Under the pieces are notes generated by a model. The model saw only the letters and a program-made list of their open reading frames with translations, was not told where the DNA came from and ran no database searches. From Planctomycetota bacterium (lineage in GTDB: Bacteria > Planctomycetota > UBA1135 > GCA-002686595), in NCBI GenBank assembly GCA_029259595.1, contig JAJDEW010000168.1:1-64000 (forward strand): a DNA stretch of 64,000 nucleotides, in the 5' to 3' direction. This document shows positions 32,260 to 40,656 of the stretch, in pieces; position 1 is the first letter of the stretch; every line of letters starts with the position of its first letter. A program made the position numbers and the translations under genes.

Positions 32260-34617
32260 GTGTTGCCGTCCTCTGACCACTCTCGCCGCGCGCTCGTCCT
32301 GCGGATCAGCTCCGAGGGAGTCCGCGCCCAGACCCCTGCGGAGCTCGTGCGGCCGGGGCGGGCACGGCTCGCGCGCTTCGGAGGGACGGCCCACGCCCTG
32401 GTGCGGCTCGAGGCCGAGCTCGAGGCCGGGGCGGATCCGGCTCGGATCTTCGTGTTGTGCGCAGGAGACGCCGTTCGACGTGGGCTGCCGACGGCGGCGC
32501 GTGCGACGGTGATGGCGGCGGCGCCCTTGGCGGGCGGGCTCGCGGAGGGGCAGCTGGGTGGCTCGCTCGGGCCGGCGCTCGCGGCGCTGGCGGATGTGGT
32601 GTTGCTGATCGGGGATGCGGAGGCGGAGAGCTCGGGTGGGCACGCGCGCGAGCGGGTGCTGTGCCTGGATCGGGAGGGGCGTGCTTCGGTCGAGCGCCTG
32701 GAGGGGTTGGCGGAGTGCTCGCCGGCTCGAGCGCTCGCGCTCCTGCGCGAGCGCTTCGTCGATCACGCCGTGCTCGTGACGGGGCCGGCGGCGGCGCGGG
32801 GGGTGCGTTTCGCGAATCTCGCCGGGGGACACGAGCCGCCGAGCTTCGTCGGACGGGGGGGGCTCGGGGCGTCCTTTGCGGCGCTCGGGTTGCGGGCGCT
32901 CGTGGTCGCCTTGCCGGTCGCCGCGGCGCGTTCGTCGGACGACGAGCGTGCGGCGGGGGCCTTGGTCGCTGCCCTGGGTCGTTCGCCGCGTCTGGCCGCG
33001 CGGTCGCGGAGCGGGACGCTCGAGCTCTTCCACGCGGAAGCGGCACGGAGCGCGAGCGACGTCGATCCCAGAGCCGTGCTCGCGAGCGCGGCTGCGGCGA
33101 GCGCGCGGCGTGACGGTTGCCGGGGCTGTCCGACGCCGTGCGGTTGGGTCCTGCGAACCTCGCTCGACGGGAAGGAGGAAGGGGCGGGGGTCGAAGGGCG
33201 GGTTCACTTCTCGGCCTTGCGAAACCTCGGTACACCGCTCGGGCTCGACTTCGAGGGCGCCCGCCGCGTGCTCGCTGCCGCCGATCGGATCGGAGTCGAC
33301 GCGAAGGAGCTCGGACAGGGCCTCTTGCTGCTCGTGCGCGCGAGCGAGGCCGGACTCGTTCCGGGGCCCTCACCGCGGGGCGACGTCGACCGCTGCGTCG
33401 AGTTGACGTTGGCCTTGGCGGGGGAGGCGGAGGGCGACGAGCCGCCCGCCTCGCCGCCGCCGACTGCTCCTGTTGGCCGGGGCTCGCGACGCGCCCACGA
33501 GGCCGTCGACGGTACGGGGCTCTCCCTGCCAGCGGCCCTCGGAGCCTTGCGTCGAGGTTCGCAAGCGCTGGCCGCGGCGCTCGGAAAACCGGCCTGGGCG
33601 GGGATCCGCAACGAGCTTTCGAGCGGCAACTTGGCCCAGGAGCTCGGCGTGCGCGTGGCGGCGGCCGGACGCGATCCGATGCGCAGCTTTCCGTTCCTGG
33701 TCGAGGCGGGCGGGCGCGAGGCACTCACGCGCATCTTCGAAGGGTTGGCCTGGCCCGCGGGAGCCGAGGATCCGGCCCGCGCGGCCGGCAAGGGGCTGCT
33801 CGTCGCGTGCCAGGAGAACCTGGTGGGCGCGGTCGATGCCCTGGGCTTTTGCGCCTTCTCGATGGCGGGGCTGTGCGCCGACGCGGCGCTGTCACTGGAC
33901 GAGCTGGCGGCCTGGCTCCTGCCTGCCGCAGCGCTGGCCGAGAGCGCGCCCCCCGCCGACCCCGCCCGCTCCTGGGCCGGCCTCGGAGCGGGTCGCCAGC
34001 TGCTCGCCCTGGGAGCCAACCTGGTCGTCCTGCGACGCCACCTCGCGCCGCACTTTCAGGCCGCGGGCGGCGCACACGCGCAGCGCCCCGAAGCGCCCGC
34101 GAGCGACGCTCCGAACGCGTCCATGCTGGCGGCGCTCGAGCGCGACTACCACCGTGCCCGCGGGCTCTCGGACGACGGCCGGCCCCTGCCCGAGCTCGTG
34201 GCGGCGCTCGGAACCCCGGCCGTGCTGGCCCCGCTCGCGCGGTTCTCTGCCGCCGAATCCGCTACCTCTGGGGAGCCTCGGGTAGCGGATTCGGCGGCCG
34301 AGGCACGCGTTTCGACCCGGAACGATGCGCAGGCGGAAACGGATGCGGTCGCCCGACCCGGTTGCGTCGGGCTGCGCGCGATCGGCCCCTTGGGCGAGGC
34401 GCTCGGCGGCGCGAACGAGGTCGAACTCGAGCTCCCGGCGTCGGTCACCGTCGTGCTCGCGGCCGTCGCGGCGGCGCATCCCGAGGCGGCCGAGCGGATC
34501 TTCCAGGGCGCGCGCATCGTGCCCGCCGTGTGGTGTGCGGGCCGGCGCCTCGAGCCCGGCGACACGGTGCGCGACGGGGATCGACTGGACCTGGTCGTGG
34601 CGATCGCCGGCGGCTGA
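32260..34617 (+). CDS. Aldehyde:ferredoxin oxidoreductase (tungsten family) with fused C-terminal MoaD/ThiS-like domain
   Basis: 785 residues, longer than the usual 600-620. Residues 1-210 are the AOR N-terminal domain, with VTGPAAARGVRFANLAGGHE and a RGGLGASFAALGLRALVV stretch. The iron-sulfur ligands are C287, C290 and C294 (CRGCPTPC) and C531 (DALGFCAFSMAGLCADAALS), at spacing very like known AORs. The helical AOR C-terminal part ends with DGRPLPELV. After a linker (about 660-700) comes a ubiquitin-like domain ending in VVAIAGG, as in MoaD, the sulfur carrier for molybdopterin. The start (GTG 32260 or TTG 32263) is uncertain. The enzyme family oxidises aldehydes or related carbonyls with a W/Mo-pterin and ferredoxin. 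N-terminal similarity is weak, so this may be a divergent subfamily. Confidence 0.85.
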   Translation: MLPSSDHSRRALVLRISSEGVRAQTPAELVRPGRARLARFGGTAHALVRLEAELEAGADPARIFVLCAGDAVRRGLPTAARATVMAAAPLAGGLAEGQLGGSLGPALAALADVVLLIGDAEAESSGGHARERVLCLDREGRASVERLEGLAECSPARALALLRERFVDHAVLVTGPAAARGVRFANLAGGHEPPSFVGRGGLGASFAALGLRALVVALPVAAARSSDDERAAGALVAALGRSPRLAARSRSGTLELFHAEAARSASDVDPRAVLASAAAASARRDGCRGCPTPCGWVLRTSLDGKEEGAGVEGRVHFSALRNLGTPLGLDFEGARRVLAAADRIGVDAKELGQGLLLLVRASEAGLVPGPSPRGDVDRCVELTLALAGEAEGDEPPASPPPTAPVGRGSRRAHEAVDGTGLSLPAALGALRRGSQALAAALGKPAWAGIRNELSSGNLAQELGVRVAAAGRDPMRSFPFLVEAGGREALTRIFEGLAWPAGAEDPARAAGKGLLVACQENLVGAVDALGFCAFSMAGLCADAALSLDELAAWLLPAAALAESAPPADPARSWAGLGAGRQLLALGANLVVLRRHLAPHFQAAGGAHAQRPEAPASDAPNASMLAALERDYHRARGLSDDGRPLPELVAALGTPAVLAPLARFSAAESATSGEPRVADSAAEARVSTRNDAQAETDAVARPGCVGLRAIGPLGEALGGANEVELELPASVTVVLAAVAAAHPEAAERIFQGARIVPAVWCAGRRLEPGDTVRDGDRLDLVVAIAGG
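34249..34298. repeat. Perfect 18-bp inverted repeat inside the AOR-MoaD linker
   Basis: gccgccgaatccgctacc at 34249-34266 is exactly repeated in inverse at 34281-34298, with a 14-base loop. It falls in the coding sequence of the oxidoreductase gene at residues about 664-680, between the two domains, and encodes a flexible Ala/Ser/Glu-rich stretch. An 18-base perfect stem inside a gene is unlikely by chance. No second copy was noticed in this window. Confidence 0.85.
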
Positions 34618-34755
34618 GGCGGGCGCGGCGGAGGGAGCCCGAGGCCTTGCGCCCGAGGCCCTTCGGGGAGCTGGGGAGGCGGCCATGTCGACCGACATCG
34701 GGAGTGACCCGCGCCCGTGCGCCGCTCCGGCCTTTCGCCGCGCGGGTGCGGCCAG

Positions 34756-34761
34756 TAGGTT
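34756..34761 (+). promoter_or_regulatory. Putative -10 element (TAGGTT) 8 bases before the GT9 gene
   Basis: TAGGTT ends at 34761 and the ATG is at 34770. The placement matches the TANNNT-to-start spacing seen at other first genes here and supports this ATG over the long open frame upstream. Confidence 0.4.
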
Positions 34762-34769
34762 CCCCCACG

Positions 34770-35852
34770 ATGCGCATCGCGATCCTCAAGACCGGCGCCC
34801 TGGGCGACGTCCTCCGCACGACCTCGATCCTCCCCGGCCTGCGCGGTCGGGCGGCGCGCGAGGGGCGCGAGCTCGAGGTCGTCTGGGTCACCGCCCCGGC
34901 CGCTCGCGACCTCGTGCGGTTGCACCCGCTCGTGGATCGGGTCGAGCTCCTGGATCCGCGCGACGCAGCGGCCTGGAAGGAGCTCGGCGAGAAGCTTCAG
35001 GGCGCGAGCTTCGAGCGCGTGCTCTCCTTCGACGACGAGGAGGCCGTCTGCCGACTGGCGACGTGGCTCGATGCCGGACGCGGCACCGTCTCGGGGGCCT
35101 TTGCCGATCCGGACAGCGGGCGCTTGGCCTACACCGAAGACTGCGCCCCGTGGTTCGAGATGGGCCTGTTGTCGGTGCACGGCAAGGAGGAGGCGGACCG
35201 TCGAAAGAAGGACAACCGCGAGAGTCACCCTGCGATCTTCGCGCGGATGCTCGGGGTCTCGATCGGTGAGCCCGAGCTGCCGCTGCCCGACAACAACGTG
35301 ATGTCCGCAGCCGACTTCGCGCGGCGCATGGACCTGCACGCGCGCGGACCGGTCATCGGGCTGAACACCGGCGCCGGTGGGCGCTGGGAGTCGAAGCGGC
35401 TGCCCGAGGAGCGCGTCGTCGCGCTGGTCGGTGAGCTCCACGCGCGCCTGAACGGGGAGGTGTCCTTTCTCCTGCTCGGTGGTCCCGAGGAAGGCGAGCG
35501 CAACGCGCGGATCCAGGCCGGTGTCGCCACGGACGTCCTCCTGGTCGATGCCGGAACGCGCAACACGCTGCTCGATTTTGCCGCCCTCGTCGGGCGTCTC
35601 GACCTGCTCGTGACGAGCGACAGCCTGGCGCTGCACATCGGCGTGAGTCAGAGGGTCCCGCTCGTGGCCTTCTTCGCGCCCACCCCCGCGGCCGAGATCG
35701 AGCTCTACGGCCGCGGCGTGAAGGTCGAGAGCACGGCGCCGGACTACGCCTCGTACCGGCGCGATGCGGACACCTCGACCCTGACCGTGGAGCGCCTGAG
35801 CGAGGCGATCCTGCTCGTCTTGGCCCAGGCGCGCGGGGGAGCCCCGGCGTGA
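34770..35852 (+). CDS. Glycosyltransferase family 9 (heptosyltransferase-type)
   Basis: 360 residues, the normal size of GT9 enzymes. N-terminal MRIAILKTGALGDVLRTTSI is the family's acceptor-side motif. The donor half has GPVIGLNTGAGGRWESKRLP (the GA-W-KRLP pattern of ADP-heptose transferases), FLLLGGPEEGERNARI, and LLVTSDSLALHIGVSQRVPL with the conserved Asp and His. It would add heptose or a similar sugar to the lipopolysaccharide core on the inner face of the membrane. ADP-heptose genes hldD and hldE lie 25 kb away in this window and give a donor supply. The next small gene overlaps by 4 bases. Confidence 0.88.
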   Translation: MRIAILKTGALGDVLRTTSILPGLRGRAAREGRELEVVWVTAPAARDLVRLHPLVDRVELLDPRDAAAWKELGEKLQGASFERVLSFDDEEAVCRLATWLDAGRGTVSGAFADPDSGRLAYTEDCAPWFEMGLLSVHGKEEADRRKKDNRESHPAIFARMLGVSIGEPELPLPDNNVMSAADFARRMDLHARGPVIGLNTGAGGRWESKRLPEERVVALVGELHARLNGEVSFLLLGGPEEGERNARIQAGVATDVLLVDAGTRNTLLDFAALVGRLDLLVTSDSLALHIGVSQRVPLVAFFAPTPAAEIELYGRGVKVESTAPDYASYRRDADTSTLTVERLSEAILLVLAQARGGAPA

Positions 35853-36055
35853 AGGCTCCCTGGGTCTGGTACCTCGCCAAGGGGCTCGAGGGGGTCGGGA
35901 TGGTCGTCGTCCTGGTGGGGCTCGTCTTCTCGATGCAGCTCGGCTTCCAGGACGAAGGGCTCGAGTCGATGCGCTACGAGGGGCTCGCTCTGGCCTGGGG
36001 CGGTGGGATCTTCGTCGTCGGATGGCTGCTCGAGCGTGCGATCGGCGCGCGCTGA
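35849..36055 (+). CDS. Small two-helix membrane protein of unknown function
   Basis: 68 residues from a GTG overlapping the GT9 stop (GTGA). Two membrane helices (VGMVVVLVGLVFSMQLGF and LALAWGGGIFVVGWLL) are joined by a short acidic loop. The basic ends would be inside. No known family was recognised. Tight coupling to the heptosyltransferase suggests it works at the membrane with surface glycan synthesis, or simply shares its message. Confidence 0.7.
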   Translation: MKAPWVWYLAKGLEGVGMVVVLVGLVFSMQLGFQDEGLESMRYEGLALAWGGGIFVVGWLLERAIGAR

Positions 36056-36276
36056 CCGCACGAGCGGCCCTCAGGTTCCCTGATTCGCTCAAATTCATCC
36101 GGTTGACGGGCGCCGGAGTCCGCGACCCGTACGAAGCCGTCGATCTGCGCCAGTCTGCGGGCTAGCGCGGGCCAGGGTCGACGCCTAGACTCGGGTCTCT
36201 CTCTCCGTCGATTCGCCCGTTGTTCCGCTCTGGAACGATCGTCAGGTGCTCGGCCGGGCCAAACAACTACCCAGCG

Positions 36277-38409
36277 ATGGTTCCTACGAAGCTCACCTTC
36301 CTCTTCGCCGTCCTCGCTCTCGTCGGTCGGGCTGCGCCCGTTGGCGCTCAGTTCGTGGTGGACAACTCCAACCTCCCGAGCGGTTCCAACAACAACTCGA
36401 CGACGGAGAACGTCGACTTCGGCGACGTCGACCTCGATGGGGACTGGGACTGTGCCATGGCCGACGGCGGCGACGACGGCAACGACCAGAACCGCATCTG
36501 GATCAACCAGGGCAACCTGCAGGGTGGCTCGGTCGGAAACTTCCAGGACGAGACCGCGGCGCGCTTCCCGAGCGTGCTGGACGACAGTCGCGACATCGAG
36601 TTCGCCGACATCGACAACGACAGCGACCTGGACATCTACATCTCGAACACGGCCCAGATCACGAACCAGGGCAACCGCTGGTGGGTGAACCTCGGGGCCA
36701 AGCAGGGTGGCACGATGGGCTTCTACAACGACGAGACGAGCACCCGCTGGGTCGGCCTCGGCGGAGCGGGCTCCTCGATCGCGCCCTCGCAGGTGCTGCC
36801 GTTGAACACGTTCATCGATTGGTCCTGTGACTGCGACTTCGGAGACCTCGACAACGACGGCGACCTCGACCTCGTGCACTCGAGCTACGGCGGTAGTTTC
36901 GGCGGCAGCGTGCCGACTCGCCTCTTCCTCAACGACGGCGACGGCCACTTCTCCGAGTTCAACCCCTCCGGGTTCCAGCTGACCGGACCGACGATCTCGA
37001 ACGGCAACCCGGGCCTGTGGTGCGAAGGCACGCAGCAGGCGGACACGACCAACTCGACCGGGGTGAACTGCGACATCGCCAGCTCGGCGCTCGACATCGA
37101 CGTGGCCGACATCGACGGCGACTTCGACCTCGACATCCTCCACGGAGCCCGCAACGAGGCGCCGCGGATGTTCGCCAACCGGCTCGATTCGTCTTCGTTG
37201 GCCCCGGCCAACGGCGGCGCGCTGCTCTTCCGCGATGTCACCGGTGCGGCCTTCGCGCCCGGCTACTTCGCCGGAACGTTCGGCCACTACGAGCAGGAGA
37301 TGGGCGACATGGACGGCGACGGCGACGTCGACCTCTACGGCCTGAACTGGCAGACGAACTTCGGCTTCGACGACGTCGTCATGGAGAACATCGGCGGCTT
37401 CTTCTCGAACCAGGTCGTGCTCGGAGGCTCCTCGGACGACGACAACGAGGGCGACTTCATCGACTACGACAACGACGGTGACCTCGACCTCTGGGTCGCG
37501 AACTTCAGCGGCGGAGACAAGCTCTACCGCAACAACAACAACGGCGGCTCGAGCTTCAGCTACACCCAGGTGTCGGCGCCCTTCTTCAGCGCCGTGTCCC
37601 TCGACGCCGATGTCTGCGACACGGACAACGACGGCGACTACGACGTCCTGGTGGCCGAAGACAACTTCCAGGCCAACACCTTCTGCCGCAACACGACGGG
37701 GGTCGTCGACACGCACGCGCCCTACATCCCGGCCGTCGAGAAGCTCACGAACCGCCCGGCCGAGCAGGCTGGTGCGCCGATCCGCGCCCAGGTGTACGAC
37801 AACGCGCCGTACTACATCACCTGGTACAACCCGACCGAGATCCAAGTCACGGTCGATGGCTGCGACCTGCCGGCGATTCCGGCGCGCAGTTCGGCCGGTC
37901 AGATCTTCCGCGCGGTGATGCCGGGCAACCTGGTCGGCAACGTCAGCTACAAGTGGTCTTCCCACGACGAGTACGGCAACACGGGCACCTCGGCGAGCTC
38001 GGCCTACATCTCGTCCTACGGTGGTCCGTCCTTCGCCACGACCTACGGCACGGGCACGAACGGTTCGCTCGGCGAGCCGACGATCTCGGCGATCTCGGTG
38101 CCCTACGTCGACAGCACGCTCTACCTCTCCACGGGCAACTCCGCGCCCGGGACCCCGGTGCTGATCTACGTGACGGGCAGTGCGCTGCCCGTTCCCTTCC
38201 AGCTCGGCAACATCCTGCTCGCCAACGTCGGCGGACCGATCTTCCTCTCGGAAGCGGCCGTCTCGAACGCGAACGGGTGTGCGACCGTGGCGATCCCGAT
38301 CCCCGACTCCGTGTCCGCCGGCCTGCAGATCTTCGCCCAGGGCTTCGCTCTCGGTGGCGTGGTCGACCTGCTCGCCAGCACGAAGGGTCTCCAGGTGACG
38401 CTCCAGTAG
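36277..38409 (+). CDS. Secreted FG-GAP/VCBS-repeat protein with calcium-type Asp-rich loops and shared C-terminal segment
   Basis: 710 residues from ATG 36277, which opens a signal peptide ending at VGAQ; the frame to 36220 adds nothing signal-like. Residues about 40-490 are repeats with DxDxDGDxD loops (DVDLDGDWDCAMAD, DIDNDSDLDIYISN, DLDNDGDLDLVHSS, DMDGDGDVDLYGLN, DYDNDGDLDLWVAN), a calcium-binding propeller like VCBS/FG-GAP proteins. An Ig-like part follows (residues about 500-590), then a C-terminal beta-rich segment (LYLSTGNSAPGTPVLIYVTG, LQIFAQGFALGGVVD) similar in style to the PKD protein. Probably a surface or exported structural protein. TAGACT at 36186-36191 could be its -10 with a leader of about 80 bases. 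A terminator follows. Confidence 0.87.
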   Translation: MVPTKLTFLFAVLALVGRAAPVGAQFVVDNSNLPSGSNNNSTTENVDFGDVDLDGDWDCAMADGGDDGNDQNRIWINQGNLQGGSVGNFQDETAARFPSVLDDSRDIEFADIDNDSDLDIYISNTAQITNQGNRWWVNLGAKQGGTMGFYNDETSTRWVGLGGAGSSIAPSQVLPLNTFIDWSCDCDFGDLDNDGDLDLVHSSYGGSFGGSVPTRLFLNDGDGHFSEFNPSGFQLTGPTISNGNPGLWCEGTQQADTTNSTGVNCDIASSALDIDVADIDGDFDLDILHGARNEAPRMFANRLDSSSLAPANGGALLFRDVTGAAFAPGYFAGTFGHYEQEMGDMDGDGDVDLYGLNWQTNFGFDDVVMENIGGFFSNQVVLGGSSDDDNEGDFIDYDNDGDLDLWVANFSGGDKLYRNNNNGGSSFSYTQVSAPFFSAVSLDADVCDTDNDGDYDVLVAEDNFQANTFCRNTTGVVDTHAPYIPAVEKLTNRPAEQAGAPIRAQVYDNAPYYITWYNPTEIQVTVDGCDLPAIPARSSAGQIFRAVMPGNLVGNVSYKWSSHDEYGNTGTSASSAYISSYGGPSFATTYGTGTNGSLGEPTISAISVPYVDSTLYLSTGNSAPGTPVLIYVTGSALPVPFQLGNILLANVGGPIFLSEAAVSNANGCATVAIPIPDSVSAGLQIFAQGFALGGVVDLLASTKGLQVTLQ

Positions 38410-38430
38410 CGCCACACCCCGACGACAAGG

Positions 38431-38475
38431 CGGCCGCGACAGGGGGAGAGTCCCCGGTCGCGGCCGTGTTCGTTT
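38431..38475 (+). terminator. Rho-independent type terminator after the FG-GAP gene
   Basis: cggccgcgac (38431-38440) pairs perfectly with gtcgcggccg (38457-38466), with a second inner stem of four G-C pairs. The stem is followed by tgttcgttt, a T-rich tail. It lies 22 bases after the stop and just before the promoter of the next gene, cleanly separating the two units. Confidence 0.75.
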
Positions 38476-38480
38476 AGGAT
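38475..38480 (+). promoter_or_regulatory. Putative -10 element (TAGGAT) 8 bases before the radical SAM gene
   Basis: TAGGAT ends at 38480 and the ATG is at 38489. The hexamer starts on the last T of the preceding terminator tail. This implies that the radical SAM - GT2 - GT-C operon has its own, probably leaderless, message. Confidence 0.5.
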
Positions 38481-38488
38481 CGCCCCCG

Positions 38489-39574
38489 ATGAAGCTCTTC
38501 CGCGCGCTGCGCTTCGCGTCCCGCGGTCTACACCGCTCGGGCCCGCCCGTGCACCTGACCCTGTTCGTGACCGGGGCCTGCAACTTGCGTTGCCGGCATT
38601 GCTTCCATTGGCGCGAGGTCGCCGAAGGTGTGTCCGGTCCGAGCGCGGAGGAGGTGGGGCGGCTGGCAGACTCGGCCGCCCGGCTCGGGCCGCTCTTGTG
38701 GGTCAGCTTCGGAGGTGGCGAGCCCTTTCTGCGCAAGGACTTGCCCGAACTCGCGCGGTCCTTCGGACGCCACGGTCTCGCCCACCTGGCGATCCCGACG
38801 AACGGGCTCGTGGACCGCATGGTCGACTCGGTGGAGCGCATCGCGACGGAGAACCCTGAGACCTACCTCTCCGTCGCCGTTTCGATCGATGGTCCACCGG
38901 ACGTGCACGATGCCATCCGTGCCGTCGCGGGCGGGCACGCGCGCTCGTGTGCGGCCGTCCGTCGCCTTGCGCGCTCGAAGGAACGGCATCCGAACCTGGG
39001 CGTCGGTCTGATCTTCACCGTGACCCGCGAGAACCAGGACACGCTGGCGGACCACGTCGAGGAACTCGTCCGCGAGCTCGAGCCGGACAACGTGACGATC
39101 AACCTCGCGCGCGAGGACGCGCTCGACCGGAGCCTGCTCGAGGTCGACACCGATCGCTACCGCGAGGTCGTCGACCGCAAGCGACGCCTGCAGCGAGAAG
39201 GCCGCATCCCGTACTTCGACTTTCCGCTCGCACGTGTCGCGACGGCGCGCGACGACCTCATGTACGAGCACGTCGAGAGCGTGGCCCGGGGTCGCGTGAA
39301 GCGGCACCTGCCGTGTACCGCCGGCCAGCTGTCGGCGGTCGTCTTCGAGAACGGCGACGTCCGCGCCTGCGAGGTGCTGCCCGATACGCTCGGGAACCTC
39401 AACGACACCGGCTGGGACCTTGCACCGATCTGGAAGAGCGCCGAGGCCGCGCGCTTGCGGGAGCGCATCGAGCAGACGCGTTGTTCGTGCACCTGGGAGT
39501 GCGCGCAGGCGGACAACGTGCTGTTTCAACCCAAGCTGTGGCCGAAGCTCGCGCGCAAGGCCGTCTCGCGATGA
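38489..39574 (+). CDS. Radical SAM protein with SPASM-type C-terminus
   Basis: 361 residues. The radical SAM cluster is C31, C35 and C38 (CNLRCRHC), followed by the SAM-binding GGGEPFLRKDL-like stretch (FGGGEPFLRKDLPELARSFG). The C-terminal region has a SPASM-like cysteine set: LPCTAGQLSAVVFENGDVRA with CEVLP after it, and QTRCSCTWECAQADN. SPASM enzymes modify peptides or carry out heme, quinone or sugar-related radical chemistry. A plain peptide substrate gene was not seen nearby, and the two coupled partners are glycosyltransferases, so a surface glycan or lipid-linked substrate is an alternative. Its stop overlaps the next ATG. Confidence 0.85.
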   Translation: MKLFRALRFASRGLHRSGPPVHLTLFVTGACNLRCRHCFHWREVAEGVSGPSAEEVGRLADSAARLGPLLWVSFGGGEPFLRKDLPELARSFGRHGLAHLAIPTNGLVDRMVDSVERIATENPETYLSVAVSIDGPPDVHDAIRAVAGGHARSCAAVRRLARSKERHPNLGVGLIFTVTRENQDTLADHVEELVRELEPDNVTINLAREDALDRSLLEVDTDRYREVVDRKRRLQREGRIPYFDFPLARVATARDDLMYEHVESVARGRVKRHLPCTAGQLSAVVFENGDVRACEVLPDTLGNLNDTGWDLAPIWKSAEAARLRERIEQTRCSCTWECAQADNVLFQPKLWPKLARKAVSR

Positions 39575-40656
39575 GCGCGCAGGCCCTGGCCCTCGGCGTC
39601 CTCGTTCCCTGCCACGACGAAGCGCGGGTCATCGAGCGTCGCCTCCAGAACCTCCTGGTCCACTGCGAATGGCCGCAGGGGGTCGGACATCGCCTGATCG
39701 TCGTCGACGACGCCTCCACCGACGGAACCGGCGAGCGTGTGCAGCGGGCCTTCGCCGCCTACGCGCGCGCGGACGTCCGCACCGAGCTCGTGACCCTTCC
39801 CCAACGTGGCGGCAAGAACGCGGCAGTCCGGCGCGGAATGGCGAGACTGGACGATGTCGAGCTCATCGTCCTCACCGACGCGGACGTCGTCTGTGATCCC
39901 GATGCCTTGCGTGCGCTCGAGCAGGCCTTTCGCGACGATCGTGGTCGGGGTGGAAGGCTCGGGTTGGCCTGTGGAGCGCAACGCTTCGTCCGCACCCTCG
40001 CCGACGACGGGACGGTCTCCGCCCCGCCCGGCCAAACGCTGGAGGACGCGAGCGAGGGCTACGATCGTTGGACCGCGCGCGTTCGGCGTCTCGAATCGCG
40101 CTTGGGCAAGCTCTTCAGCGTCCACGGTCAGCTCGTCGCCTGGCCGCGGGAGTCGGGGCTCGCGCCAAACGAACCGCTGGCGGCGGACGACATCGCCTTG
40201 GGACTCTCCGTCCGGGCCGCGGGGGGGCGGGTCGAGCTGGTCGCTGACGCGCGCTTCTTCGAGGAGAAGCCGCGCGCCGCGAACGCGGACGAGCAAGCAC
40301 GCCGTCGTGCACGCGGCTACTACCAGGTCGTGTTCGATCGAACCGGAGCCCCGCTCGGAGACGGAATCGCGGACCGCCTCCAATGGGCGCTGTACCGGAC
40401 GTTGCCGGCGGTGTTTCCGGAGTTGTGCGCGCTCGTCCTCGTCATTGCGACCGCCCTCGCGTCCGTTCTGCTGCCGGGGCCCGTCGCCGTCTTGTTCGTT
40501 CTCGCGCTGCTGCTCGCGCTGGGCTCGCGACGCGCTCGCGCGTGGTTGCGATTGCTCGTCGTGATGCGGGTAGCCCGGCGCGAGGCGGCCTGGAGACGTC
40601 AGACGGATCGCTGGGACATGCCGCGCGTCCTCACCCCCGACCGTCGTCGCCCATGA
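39571..40656 (+). CDS. Glycosyltransferase family 2 with C-terminal membrane segments
   Basis: 361 residues from ATG 39571, overlapping the radical SAM stop (ATGA). GT-A fold motifs: VLVPCHDEARVIERRL, LIVVDDASTDGTGE, the metal-binding DAD in IVLTDADVVCDPDALRALE, and an acceptor-side ADD in LAADDIALGLSVRAAGG. QARRRARGYYQ stands where processive enzymes carry QxxRW, but the fit is loose. Two hydrophobic helices near the C-terminus (LVLVIATALASVLLPGPVAV) anchor it. It likely transfers a sugar from a nucleotide donor to a lipid or polymer at the inner membrane. The next gene overlaps by 4 bases. Confidence 0.87.
   Translation: MSAQALALGVLVPCHDEARVIERRLQNLLVHCEWPQGVGHRLIVVDDASTDGTGERVQRAFAAYARADVRTELVTLPQRGGKNAAVRRGMARLDDVELIVLTDADVVCDPDALRALEQAFRDDRGRGGRLGLACGAQRFVRTLADDGTVSAPPGQTLEDASEGYDRWTARVRRLESRLGKLFSVHGQLVAWPRESGLAPNEPLAADDIALGLSVRAAGGRVELVADARFFEEKPRAANADEQARRRARGYYQVVFDRTGAPLGDGIADRLQWALYRTLPAVFPELCALVLVIATALASVLLPGPVAVLFVLALLLALGSRRARAWLRLLVVMRVARREAAWRRQTDRWDMPRVLTPDRRRP

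Noticed and set aside
35974-38841. A 955-codon minus-strand frame opposite the FG-GAP gene
   Set aside because: It is Val/Asp/Arg-rich, produced by the Asp-codon-rich repeats on the other strand. The plus-strand protein has a signal peptide, repeats and a terminator.
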